From: Auanema rhodensis
Taxonomy: Eukaryota > Nematoda > Chromadorea > Rhabditida > Rhabditidae
Assembly (NCBI GenBank): GCA_964057225.1
Contig: OZ059898.1
Location: 6,138,001-6,202,000, forward strand
Length of the DNA stretch: 64,000 bases
Direction of reading: 5' to 3'
Made by a program: the position numbers and the translations under genes. Every line of letters starts with the position of its first letter. The stretch's first letter is position 1. Under the pieces are notes generated by a model. It made no database searches. It was given only the letters and a program-made list of their open reading frames with translations, and was not told the origin of the DNA. Below are positions 12,201 to 24,048 of the stretch, one piece after another.

Positions 12201-15200
12201 GCTTCTCCCGAAAAGAATGAGAAAATGGCGAAGATGATGAAAAAGCAATATCATGTAGCATTCTTTACACTTCATCTAGTTTTTCTTTTATATTTTTCCT
12301 TATGAACTTTAACTATCAAAGAAGTTTACTTGAGAAAGTAAGTTCTCAATTGAGAATTGAAATTCAAGACAACTACATCTTTGGATTTTTCTTTTTATGT
12401 CGTTTTTTTTCTTATTTCATTTGAGGTGAAAAGAAGACTATTCTAAACTTGATCAGGATCAAAAACCAATTCACAATGCTCGTTTTCTAGTAAAATTGAA
12501 CAAAAAAGTGTTTAAGAAGGAAAGAGGAAAGAGGAGAGAGAGAGAGAGGGAGAGACAGAGATAGAGAGACGAGGGAGACTAGGGAGACGAGGGAGAGAGA
12601 TAAAATATTATTATATATATTATGTACTAATTCAGACATATTACAGATAATTGCCGTGGAACAAATGGTAATTGTGAGGTAGAATCTGATTGTCCTGAAT
12701 CTTTCATTTGCGAAAATTCATGTTGTCGTTTGGATCGTTGTCCGCACAGCGAAAAACCTGTACGTTTTTCATGCTCTTCAAGCTATCAGTGCGAAGCTGG
12801 TGAAACATGCCTCTTTGGAGCTTGTTGTCCGGAAAAAAAAGATGAAACAGTTCTGAATTCTGTACAAGAAATCGAGACATCATATACATCAAACATTGCT
12901 CCTATCGAAGATCAACAACCTGTCATTGAAATGAAATCACATGAACAATGTAAAGTGAGTATCTTTCTAGTGATTCTTGTATCATTTTTCTTGTTTTTTC
13001 CAGATTGACTATCGTTCACCTAGTTGTAGCCTGGAAAAGGCATGCCCGGAAAATAGTGACTGTGTCTTTGGTGTTTGTTGTATGAACTATATAGTCAAAT
13101 GCCGTTCTGGTAAAATAGCTCTAAGCTTACCAGAAAACTGTAAGACATCAGAAGACTGTCCAATTGGCTCTGATTGTGAATATGGCAGTTGTTGTCCCAA
13201 TGATCAAGCTCACACATCCACGAAAATCGTTGATGTTACAGCAGTAACTGAATTGATGGAGTTCACAGAAGCATATGAACATAACAACGAACCAAGTTCA
13301 ACAACAATTAAATCGACAAAGACATCAAAATCCAGATGTCTCTTATCACGAACTTGTTCCACACTATCACTCTGTCCTTCTCAGTTTACTTGTACGGAAA
13401 ATAAGAAGTGCTGTCGATTGAATTTCCGCTGTCCTGGAGGCACAGTGCCAGAATCAACCTGTGCCCAGTCTGGAATTTGTCCAAGCTCATCGCAATCTTG
13501 TATGACGATTGAAGATCAACAAGTGTGCTGTCCAACAGGTATTTATAAATATAAATTGCATATTATATATATTCTATTATAGTATTTCGAGATGAAGCAC
13601 CAATTATGCCAGTTTCTAATAAATTTTGTCCTGCTGGTAGTACAGAAACTCCACCAAAATTTGGTTCATACTGTCGCTATAGCTTACAATGCCCATCACC
13701 ATACTATTGTAATCGAAGAGGTTTATGCTGTTTACCAGATGCTTAGGTAATATATTATTATTATTTAGATAAAATATTAAAATATTATATTTTCAGATAT
13801 ATGCAGCTGTTTATCAATAAAATAATTAGATCATATTCATTATGCATGCACCCCCCCCATCCCAACCCTAGTCATTGATTTTAAAAAGAAACTTTTATCT
13901 ATTTAAAATAGATAGATGATACATATACATATATGAAATTAACAAAAAAAAAATAAATAATTTGCTCTAACAAACTATTTCCATTGATTTATCCATGCAT
14001 GCTGATATAACTAAACGTTTACCTTTAAGCTTCATTGAAACTATGGATTTCTGAAAATATATTCCTCAGCTCTTCTATTTACAGCATATTATGCTAACCG
14101 AAATTTTATTTAAGGCCAACCGGCTAATCCTACTGGACTTGTCTGTACTTTTGCTTCATGCTCCAGCTCCAACCCATGCTCATCTGGAACATGTAACAAT
14201 GGATATTGCTGTAGCTCTGGATCATCAACTGGTATCATGTGTAAGTTGTTTCTTAAAATTACGCTGCCAATCTATCACTAATCAACAGCTTATACATACA
14301 TGCACTAATCAAAGCTTACAGCACCTAACAAGCGCACGAACAGCACTAGTAAAATCATGCTAACCACCTCGGCAAAGACCAAGAAAAAATCGCAAAAGTC
14401 TCGAAAGCCTGTAAAGAAGAATAAACATGATAAGGATATTCGTGATCGAGTTCTAACACCTGCCGCTGATTGGCCAATCGGACCTCCAGGATATGGATTT
14501 CCAGTTCATCTTGCGGATTTGGATAATGTTCTTGTTCCGGCTAGTGGAGATGGCAGTCAGTCTGATTAAAAATATTAAATTTTGGCACTTTTGAGTTCAA
14601 AAAGTATTTCCCTTTTTCAAAATCAACAACAATCTTTTGATCTAAACATGTATTATTCGACTTCAAAAAACTTAATCCGCCTCAAAAACTAACTAAAGTA
14701 TCTCACAGCATGATATCTAACCTTACTCAGGTACCTGTGCCGGAGGATTCAAGAGTAATTTGGTATGCTCACCAGCTGCTGAATGCCCACCTGGACTGTT
14801 CTGCGATCCTCAAGTTAAAGTCTGCTGTCCATTGCTTTTGCCATTAACAGATGCTAAAAACCCAATAAGATTCCGCTCACGAAAACCTAATAGCACCCAA
14901 CGAGGAGATTTTGTTGAAATTGAAATTCCGGCCAGTGAAGTTGGTCGTTTTTCTGAAGCAACAGATTCTCCTTCGTATAAGAATATGATTGATGGTTCCA
15001 CTTCATCAATAAAATCATCATCTGGCACTAATTTTGTTATGAAGAAGCAAAGCTTCAACTCACTTCGTAGAAATTGTTGTAACAGTAAGCACATAAGAAT
15101 TGCATGATTATCACACATATTCATATTTCCTTCTCTCTTCTTTACTATTTCCTTCCAATCAAACTCTATCTTTCACATAAATATACACACTTTCCTTCTG

Positions 15201-18191
15201 ACTTTCTTTCTCTCTCTCTTTATAGCTTTCCCACTTTCTTTTTTCTTTAACTTTACAGTATACATCATACCTTTTATAGTGCAACCAGCCAACTCTGGAT
15301 GTGTAGGATGCAACCAATCTCCACCAGTCATCACTATTCGTAAGTGGCTTTGTAATAATACGGATAATATATTAGAACCATTTAGCATCTAACTCTTGTC
15401 CTGGAGGAGGATATGCTGTTGGAACTTGCTCATCCGGATACTGCTCTCCAGGATACTCCTGCGTTTCTGGATCTTGCTGTCCAACATATTCTCAGCCATC
15501 AGTTCGTGTCTGTAAGTATTTGAGTTATTGCATTCATGCTTTGCGTTCAGTTACGAATGTCTCATCTATATCATTTAGACACTTGCCCATCCGGTACTCC
15601 AGCTGTTGGAGCTTGTATGAGTGGTTCTTGCGCAACTGGATACTCTTGCGTCTCGGGATCTTGCTGCCCATCAACCACTACTCAAAATCCATTCGGTAAC
15701 TTCAAATTAGTCAGCACTCTGCTTAAATGATTCGTTTTAGTCTGCCCTGACGGAACTCAAGCTGCTGGAGGTTGCGTAAATGGACAATGTGGAAATGGAT
15801 ACACTTGCTCTAGTGGTCTTTGCTGTGCTGGAACATCTAACACTGTTCGTTGTCTTGATGGATCTGAAGCTGTTGGAGCCTGTATCCCATCTTGCCAAGG
15901 AAATGCTTGCGGTGGATCTACCGTATCATACTATTGCGGATCCGGATATACTTGTACTACAGGAAACATCTGCTGTGCCATTAACAGTAAGATTTCTTAA
16001 ATCTATCACATGTTATTTACTTTCTTACAGGTTGTCCAAATGGAGGAGAAGTTTTGGGACCCACTGTTAACGGACTTTGCCCATCTGGATATGTTGCTCA
16101 AGGATCCATTTGCTGTTCTGCTTCCTGCCCTGATGGTTCCACCCCAACTGCGATGGTTAATGGAAATTGTATTGCTGGAAACACTATCCAAAACGGTGTT
16201 TGCTGTCCTGCCGCTGCCGGAGTCGTTGAATGTTCCGTCGAATTGAGTCGAGGAGGATGTGTGAACGGTCGCTGCGAAGTGGGATACCTGTGTGACACTG
16301 CTACTCAAGAGAGATGTTGCCCAGTTGTTGACCTCGAGGTATGTAAAAAATTTTAAACGCACAACATTATTTTTTCTTGCAGAACCCTGATTTCCAAATC
16401 GGACCTACAATGGAAGGTCTGTGCCCACTTGGTTTCGCCGTTGTAGTCTTCCCAGACGCTGAGATTGATGCAAATGGTCAACCAATCGGAACTTGCATCT
16501 CTCTCCAATCTGGTAAGTAAAAATTCCTTTATAATCTCTGAAGAATCTATAAAGATGTTTTAAATTTAATTTGTTTATAGTTCGTGATATCTGTAAAATT
16601 GAGGAACAGAACGGTCCATGCCAAAATTATCAATGTTCCGCTGGGTACACCTGCATTGAGGCAGCTGATGTCTGCTGTCCTTCTCCTGCTTTCCGTAAGC
16701 TCCGCCCTGGACAGAAAGTCCGTCCTCTCCAGCAGAAGCCTGTTTACGGAAGACCTCTTCATAGCTACATGCCTCGTAAGTTCCTTTTCAAAATTAGTAA
16801 TTAATACTGATATCGCATGTGGAAGTTTATCTATCTGAATATTGAGAAAAAAGGAAAGAAATTTAATTATAATACATTAATTCAAACAATTACAATCTTA
16901 TGAGTGAATATCTACTGAAAATTGCCAACGACTTTTCTTATCAAATATCATGTATTGCATGATTTAGCCCGTAAAGATCTCACATGTCCTGACGGATCAG
17001 CTGCCAGAGGAGCTTGCATGAACGGCCTTTGCGGTGTAGGACATGAATGCATAAACGGTCTTTGCTGTCCACCTCAATCATTGTCAGGAAATAATGATTT
17101 AAAAAGTCGGTTTTATCTCTTCTAACTTTATCATTTTCATTATATATCATAAGAATATAGTTAATATCAGCTAGTATACATATCTATATGTATAATGTTT
17201 GTAATCACATAGTTATTCTTATGTTTTAATGATATGATAAAGAGAGAAGATATAGAAAACAGCCGTGTACATGCCTACAAATTCAGGCGTCTGCCCTAAC
17301 AGAAAGACTGCCGTATCCGGCTGCTTCAGCGATGGCACTTGTGGCTTCGGCTTCGAATGCGTGAAGTCAGTTAGCCTCTGCTGCCCTCCCGGTGGAAATG
17401 ATATCATCAACAACAGTCTCGGAAACAATCACGGAAATTCCGGTTTTCCGATGAGTAAGTGGCTAGTATAGGCTTATGGCTACGAACGTGGAGAGTGATA
17501 CATCAATCATCTTCGATTCTTAGCATAAGCTGGCTGCTCCAAACTACGATTCTCGACCTCCATTCCTTTAGCAATCCGTCCAATTGGTGCCCGTTGTCAT
17601 CAGGATTCTGAGTGCGTTGGCCATGCCGACAGTCTGTCGCTGTGTCATGCCGGCGTTTGCCAATGTTCTCCAATCGCGTACTCACAGGGAATTGCATGTG
17701 TTCGCCGAAAAGCTCTGAGTAAGGATTATCTGAGCTTCATATCTTATCCTCAACAAATCCAAACAAAAAACCGCACTATCCCCCACTCAACCGTACTTCT
17801 GATTCTATTAGATGCTACAGTATCTCCAAAACTGATCAAACCTTTCAACTAACCACATCTAAACTGTCAAGCTTCACATATTCAATTGAAAAATTGAAAA
17901 TGAAGCGAAATAGTTAATATAGTTTTTAAAATTAATCTTACAAAGTGTTACTTATCAATAGCTATCACTTTCTTTTTCCTCTTCGGTATGATTATATTAC
18001 TCTGCTTCAACATTCAAACTTTTTAGTTTTCTCTTAAACCTGTTAATGCTTAAATACTTCAAGCTTATCATTTCACCAAAACAATCAGAACTTATCAAAA
18101 ATTGAATAAAAACATTTCCTTTTCAGACATGATGATGAACGATCAGCCAATCGATGTTGAGAAGACCAACAAGGTTGCTGCCAGCAACTAA
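7297..18191 (+). CDS. Secreted multi-repeat Cys-rich (WR1/lustrin-like) matrix protein, long form
   Basis: The model has 22 exons: 7297-7342, 7552-7666, 7756-7895, 10658-10760, 10803-10900, 11007-11132, 11256-11933, 12647-12954, 13004-13538, 14115-14240, 14731-15084, 15259-15339, 15386-15511, 15579-15695, 15741-15986, 16031-16338, 16383-16512, 16581-16775, 16968-17105, 17287-17454, 17572-17718 and 18127-18191. The total is 4350 nt, or 1449 residues. Residues 1-20 form a signal peptide ending near VSC. Two chitin-binding-type-2-like Cys domains follow; the second contains FYLQCD...WVKKSCQDGFLFN. A Ser/Thr/Pro-rich linker leads to about 15 Cys repeats of the type CPDGT..GGCVNGQCGNGYTCSSGLCC, ending in CCP. 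This is the worm-specific WR1/lustrin pattern. An extracellular role in cuticle or matrix is likely. From memory, C. elegans K04H4.2 has similar content and lies beside flp-25, as here. No catalytic domain is visible. Confidence 0.88.
9167..9210. repeat. Compound (AT)n(GT)n microsatellite
   Basis: About 30 nt of alternating AT run directly into seven GT units. It lies in intron 3 of the matrix gene. Confidence 0.9.
9841..9854 (+). repeat. Poly-G run (14 G)
   Basis: Fourteen consecutive G in otherwise AT-rich intronic DNA. Copy number in such a run is prone to assembly or sequencing error. Confidence 0.85.
11934..12646 (+). other. Intron 7 of the matrix gene with GA-rich repeat
   Basis: A 713-nt intron between the Ser/Thr/Pro linker exon and the next Cys-module exon. 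Positions 12520-12600 are almost entirely AG, including GAGAGAGAG and three GGGAGACGA-like units. No coding potential was seen. Confidence 0.6.
13583..13746 (+). CDS. Alternative terminal exon A of the Cys-rich matrix gene
   Basis: This exon follows acceptor ATAG at 13579-13582 and continues in phase from the exon ending at 13538. It encodes one more Cys module, with FCPAGSTE...YCRYSLQC...YCNRRGLCC, then stops with an in-frame TAG at 13744. A canonical AATAAA lies 70 nt downstream (13816-13821). Used as the last exon it gives a 770-residue protein with the chitin-binding-like region and the first Cys repeats. The long form must skip it, splicing 13538 to 14115, which also keeps phase. An alternative reading is that two genes abut here, but 14115 has no start codon or signal peptide of its own. 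Confidence 0.65.
13816..13821 (+). promoter_or_regulatory. Poly(A) signal AATAAA after terminal exon A
   Basis: A canonical AATAAA hexamer lies 70 nt past the TAG of terminal exon A, between two coding exons of the long form. It supports an internal 3' end for a short transcript. Confidence 0.55.
14322..14569 (+). CDS. Alternative terminal exon B of the Cys-rich matrix gene (basic tail)
   Basis: The exon follows acceptor TTACAG (14316-14321) and is in phase with donor T|GTAAGT at 14240. It encodes a Lys-rich, Cys-free tail (KTKKKSQKSRKPVKKNKHDK), then a Pro/Gly/Asp-rich end (PIGPPGYGFPVHLADLDNV), and a TAA at 14567-14569. With upstream exons this gives 840 residues. It differs from the repeats on both sides, since it has no cysteine and a strong positive charge. 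The long form would splice past it to 14731. The exon-intron phases are seen in the sequence; use as an isoform is inferred. Confidence 0.55.
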
Positions 18192-19958
18192 ATTCTTTAT
18201 AAATTCGCCTATCAAAGAAATAGCCGAAAATTCAAATCTCGCTCAAGCCGTCCCACAGAATACTATTAAAACTTCTAACTTACTATCCTCCCCCTTCCAG
18301 AGTTCTTTCCAGAAAACAAATATTTTAGTCGACACCAGATAACGAATTCATTCCTTCATTCTTTTGGTTCAAAAATATTAAAAAAAAACAAAATAATAAT
18401 TGAATGGCTTTTCGTTTGAAAAACAGTCTTTCTCACAGAATTCTATCAGCATCTTCGAAATTCTAAATGTATCCACGCCAGACTTCACGTGTCTTGTCTG
18501 GTGGCAGTTATCTCATGCTTTCGGCCGTTGAATTCTGTATCACATACTTCTCTGTTCTTCTTATTATACTTTCAACCACCAACAACCTTTCACTTCAACG
18601 TCTTCTTCATGCGGCAGCTTGATGTGATCTCTATCCCATTTCTGTTTCCCATATATTCAATCGCTTTTAAAAGTTTTATTCATTTTCATCTTTAGACTAT
18701 AATACTTTTGCTTTTTATATTTCAACATATACTCATATACATGAGTTATTATTGAAAAAGATTTTGCCAAATTCATAGTGAAATATAAGAAGTGACTGTT
18801 TATATCTAGTCGTGACCTTGCTGAGTTCCAAATTATAATAATTTTCTATTTTTCGATCATTATACAACCAAATATAATGGATATATACTTGAACAGCTTT
18901 TGCAATTTAAGTTCTATATCTGTTATTATAAATAAAACAAATAATGATTATGAATATAGAAATGTTATAGTTTGGTTAATCATTCTCACGTAATAGTAGA
19001 ATCAGCAACTTGCTAGTCATTGCGACTCTCTTTGTGTTGTTTTAACTTAAAGCTGAAATCTTTTGAATTAACATTCAATTCACCGAGAGAGTTCAATGAC
19101 TTCTTAATCAGTGTGTAGTTTTTTTTGCGATCTTCTTATTACCTTTGTTAATTTATAAAAGTGTGCCTTTTGTTTAGAGCACGATAGTAAGCTCAATTTT
19201 GAGTTAAATAAGTCGTAAATGAGTTTTTATCTTAACAATTACTGTATTATATGCTATGTGGCATTAATACAAAATCGAAAAAAGATCAAATCTCCTTTTC
19301 AATCCCTACCCCCCGAATCATCTGCGCTTCTCAGCGCGGTCTTCTTCCTACACCTTCACTATTCACTTTTTACTTTTCCATATCACGTCGTCTGTCAAAT
19401 CCGTCTTCGGAATCTGCTGTTCAGATTCTGAATGACACTATATATCCTCTTTCAAGCACAGAAGAGCTGCCGCGTGCCAACAACGTTCCTTCTCCCTGTC
19501 AGATTCATAACGTGATTCCGTACCGGAACAAGTATAACTTATATTATTATTATTATCAATATTATTATTATTATAACTATATTATCTATAATTATCAAAT
19601 AAATATATTCATTTCCAATTGTATAAATTTAAATAAAAAAAAAGGAATTACAAGAAATATTTAAATATGCAATGATGTCATTTAGAGCAAAAAGTACTAT
19701 GAAATCAGAATGTTAACTGATTCAGATAGCAATTCATCTAATATATTATACTTTTAGTTATATTATATTCAGAGGAACTTGAGATTATTCAATTTTAAAT
19801 TAGTTATATAAGAATAAAAATATAAAATTCTGTTCATAAACCTATCGTTACTGTTTCATATGGTGTTCGAACCAGCAAAATGGTCTAATATGTTCAACCA
19901 CCTATGCTGTATTAAAGGATAACTATTCATAACTATTACATTAAAATATAATTAAATT

Positions 19959-19961
<3 letters not shown>

Positions 19962-20003
<42 letters not shown>
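19962..20003. repeat. (AT)n microsatellite
   Basis: A near-perfect AT dinucleotide run of about 42 nt inside AT-rich intergenic DNA. Confidence 0.9.
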
Positions 20004-20009
<6 letters not shown>

Positions 20010-21314
20010 TTGGATAATACATAAAAATTATAATTTTCATGTATAATATAAGAAAAAAAAAATTATTTGAAAAAAAAAAAATACATAAACGAAGGAAATG
20101 TTGTTTTACACAAATAGAATATGAAAAATAAATTACATCAATAAATGATTTAACTTTAACAACGTTTATTCATTATATAACATAATTTATTTTTTCTTTA
20201 ATTTTACTTTTCATTTTCTCATTTATTCATCTATGTTACATAGAAAACAAGCTATTTCATATATTAAAGTGAATTATCACAGTACAGTAAACAAGATCTT
20301 TTAATAAATTTTATTTTTCTATTATTGTCATTCTTTAGACACAGAAACATAGTCATAGTGAATAGAGATAGAATATAAAGCATGGGTGATATAGTTAAGA
20401 TATATATGTAATATATTAAATATAATTTTCTTGTTGTTCCATAACTTTTCAACGATTGTTTGAGATTTTGTATAATTTTTCTCTTTCAAATCTAACTATC
20501 TTGTAATAAACAATTATATATCTGATAGACTAATTTCTTTTTTTATTTTACAGTTAAAATGAGAAATATGAAAGAAAACCAAGTAAAATTAAAGAGTTAT
20601 TGAGATATAAAATAGTTTCAAATATGTCGAATAAAGAAAAAAAAACTTGTTTTATCAATCAAATTATATATGTGTTTCAAAATATTTTGTGAAATAAAAA
20701 ATATCAAATAATCCTTAATCTTAATTTTATATTTTGTATTTTAGTCTCTGCATATGTCTTATGATCCAATTGAAATGCATATTTACTTCCTGAAATGGCC
20801 TTTTTTAATTTTGAACTTCAAATTTATGTCATATTGTTCATGAAGATATATTGATATATCTTTATAAATTTTTATCAATGTTTATGAAATAAACTAATTT
20901 TCCTATTCAAAACTCTTTTTTTTAGAATAATATATGTATTAATATAGTTTATATGTATATACATATGTAGATATTATAAAAAAAAGTTATACAAGTTTTC
21001 TTTCAGGTTTCTTTAATTTAAAGAATTTAAAAGTTAAATTTTGCAGCTGTTAGAATGACAATATCAGCAGGTATCTGCAGATGTTTATCAATGTATATTA
21101 AACTGATTTATCAATAAATATCATATGAGTCAAATTTATACGGTATATATGCAAAAGAAACGTTTAATTGAATCAACAATCGAAATATATTGTATGTTCT
21201 TCTATGTATATCAAAGATATTTCCATATTATTCTTATATAATAATGATAAAAGTTGTCTTGGAAATATTATTTGGTAACAGTTTAACCCATTTATTCATT
21301 TCACCAGCTAACAC

Positions 21315-21464
21315 ATGGCATCGTTGAGCGATCAAGATCTAGCTAAATATGGGAAACGGGGTGATGATGGTAGCTCGAAGACAGATACAGACACATACAA
21401 GCAGTCAGATAGACATAGATTTGGTTTTTTTAATTGTGAGAGTGGTTACTACAAAGTATATTAG
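21315..21464 (+). CDS. Possible small ORF, 49 residues, unrecognised
   Basis: The ORF starts ATG and ends TAG. Its product begins MASLSDQDLAKYGKRGDDGS, is hydrophilic and charged in the first two thirds and contains one KYGKR motif. It has no signal peptide and no family match by eye. It stands out because the codons are less AT-biased than the surrounding DNA. It may be chance; it lies 195 nt past the stop of the opposite-strand neuropeptide gene. Confidence 0.18.
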   Translation: MASLSDQDLAKYGKRGDDGSSKTDTDTYKQSDRHRFGFFNCESGYYKVY

Positions 21465-21658
21465 TAATACTGGTGCAAAATAACAATAAAATAAATAAGA
21501 AATCATAAGGTTTCGTCAAGACAGAAGCAGAAAAGCATTGTTTACAATCAAAGCTTGGATTTATTTGACTTTAAAAGTTTATAACAGGCGGTTACGTTTG
21601 TAGATAGGAGACATTGTAGTTTGAAAACACAGAAACACAGAATCCATCATTCATATCG

Positions 21659-22734
21659 TCATCTGGACATCTCCTGATCCATTATTGATCCTTGAAGATT
21701 CTCAACGGCTCTTGATCGCTTTCCAAAACGAATGTAGTCATAGGATGCCTTCTTTTTAGGTTCTGATCGTCCAAATCTTACAAAATCGTAATCACGTCTC
21801 CCTGAAACAAATAAAGATTCAAAACAAAAATTGACGTTTCAGGATAGTTATTATCTTTGGTCTGTTAAAATCATAATCGCTTTCAGCTTTAAAAGTTTTT
21901 TGTCAACTTCAACAGAAATTGGTTCATAATTGCGTTTTCCGTTTTTAGATTATTTTCTTCTCTCTCTCTTGACAGCTTATCGTTTCATTTTTCATTTATT
22001 TTTATTTTAAACTTAAAGTAAAGCTCATTTCTAGAAGACGGATAATAGCAGCATGTTTGAAGGCAAATTAAAAAGTTTTCAAGTTTGTTCATGAAGCGAA
22101 ATGAACAAGGCTTGAGTTTCAAGTTTATTAATCTACGGCTTTATTAAAATGATTAGAGAATGTACATGAAATTGAAGAATCCATAAATCAAAAACAAATT
22201 ATTTGTATAAGAATAAAGAAAAAGGCAAAGATATGAAGTAGTAGCTTAGTTTGAAATGAACTTTGTAATTTTTTTCCAATGGAACACATACAATTAAAAG
22301 CATATGGAAGGACTAAATACCATTAGTTTTAAGGATTAACTAAACTGCGAACAAGGAAGTTTCACAAGGATAGGAAATTGTTTTGAAGTTATATATGAGC
22401 ATATATTGAAAATTTAAAAAAACTTTAAGCACATTTAGAATACATTTCGACTTCAGGAGCAGGAAAAGACATTTCTCAGTTAGAGTAGGAAAATGAAATT
22501 AGTTTAAATTTAAGAGTTTGGAAGAACTTTAAAGCAAAGATTTATTATTTTATTAATAAAGAAAATTTGAAAATGAAAATTAAATGAAAACCAACGTTTT
22601 ACTTGAGCTGGTTGATGTTCTTGTTCAGCTTGATGATTTCGGAACAGTGCACAATCATATGTATTGCATGGTAGACATTGGCAATAGTTCAATAAAAGTA
22701 GAAAGCCAAGAGACACAGCCAATAAGGTCCGCAT
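21659..22734 (-). CDS. flp-25: FMRFamide-like peptide precursor, flp-25 type
   Basis: There are two exons on the minus strand: 22596-22734, with ATG at 22734, and 21659-21801, with TGA at 21661-21659. The protein is 93 residues. It begins with a strong signal peptide (MRTLLAVSLGFLLLLNYCQC), has a short Cys-containing spacer, then VKRRR leading to DYDFVRFG-R and, after a KKK-containing spacer, ASYDYIRFG-KR. Both peptides end in RFG followed by basic residues, so cleavage and C-terminal amidation would give DYDFVRFamide and ASYDYIRFamide. I recall these as the two FLP-25 peptides of C. elegans (K04H4.7). Their release as neuropeptides acting on GPCRs is family knowledge. The only phase-consistent join uses a weak donor, AC|GTTGGT; a stronger-looking GTAAAA seven bases upstream breaks the frame. 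Expression regulation is not visible. Confidence 0.9.
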
Positions 22735-24048
22735 ACCTGCTATCAGGAGTTCTAATAGAAATAATTTTCTTCCAAAGCAATAAGCTGTATTCGTCTTTCG
22801 AATTTGGTTCTACCCACCCCGCCGTCAAGTAAATGATACCGCCCCCTTTTCTACTTTGATGGCTCCGCCTCATTCTTCGAACCAATTTTGACTTATAGGC
22901 AGTTGATGTCCTTCCATTTTCTTTTTTATTTATATGATAAAATGCATTGTATATTCAATAAATTCAACGAATCAATATCAATTATGGAATGGGCTTAGTC
23001 AAACAAACATGAAACCTTTAATCTTCATCACTACAAAGCTATATCAAGAAGCTCATACAATTTTACCAAGAAAGACAAAATTAAAATTAGGATTAGTAAA
23101 TATCTTGCACGTGCAAACTTTTACTTCTTTCTTCCTCATTTACAAATGAAAAAATTGAGCTTAAAACATAAGTTTAATTTTAGATTTTGGAAAAGTAACG
23201 ACTGTTCTTCCATCTGCAAGTTATCGTTCAAGCTGATCAGCAGATGCTGTGAATGGTAGAAAACACCCAATAGCAGCTTGCAAATGATATTTGATCAAAT
23301 CTATCTATAAACTTAGTTACAGTTTTCTTAAATTACTAATTCAAGACCATTCGGTAATCATACATTAGTTCATTGGTTACTCTTGTTAAATTTCTTATAA
23401 AATACGGATTATATGGCAAAAACAATAAACTACATTATATACTATATAGTATATAAAATATATAAAATATATGTAATAAAGTATATATTTTAAAATAAAA
23501 TTAGAAAAATTTTAATAATTTTCTTAAAAATTTTAAATAAATATACGTCATTTACAGGTGATATTCTGAATAGATAATATATGATATATTATAATGAATA
23601 AATCTTATACATGAGAAAAAGGATTTTTTAAATAGATTTTATTTCTTAAATTAAAAAAAAAAAGAAAAATGAGTCAATTTTATATTTTGCATGATTAGCA
23701 TTACATTTAAAATCATTGAATATTTATATTTAATATAAAATATAATAAAAATAAATTAAAAAGAATCAATTATTTATTTATTATCTTCTTTTATTACATA
23801 CTAAATTTTATATTTTTTAAATAAAAATATTTAAATATTTGAAAGAGATTATTGCAAATATTCTCTCTTATCCTATTTTGTTATGATAAGATCAATTATC
23901 TCATTTCTTAGCAAAATCCGGAAGTTTTTTCCGATATTTGTTTTCTATTTTTAAAAAAAAATAGTTGCTAGGCATTAACCGTTGCTACCATGGAGTCACC
24001 TAGCTCGTCTCTACCATTTTTCTTCAGAAAGTTCTGAAGTGAAGTCAA
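22735..24048. other. Intergenic region between divergent flp-25 and orphan secreted gene
   Basis: A 1.3-kb AT-rich gap lying upstream of both genes, so it probably holds both promoters. The 200 nt nearest flp-25 contain a less AT-rich block at about 22800-22870 (CCCACCCCGCCGTC, ACCGCCCCC). No further exon was seen. Confidence 0.45.

Larger units (their letters stand above)
18192..21658. other. AT-rich intergenic region
   Basis: A 3.5-kb gap between the convergent matrix and neuropeptide genes. It is very AT-rich, with an (AT)n tract at 19962-20003. One less AT-rich patch sits at about 19280-19530; it has an open frame but no recognisable domain. A 49-codon ORF at 21315 is listed separately. 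No RNA gene was recognised. Confidence 0.5.

Noticed and set aside
19860..19880. TTCGAACC, possible reversed tRNA B-box
   Set aside because: No matching A-box or cloverleaf arms could be found around it.
23991..24048. ATG at 23991 as start of the orphan secreted gene
   Set aside because: It reaches a stop after 15 codons; the ATG at 24049 gives a signal-like N-terminus and splices in phase.
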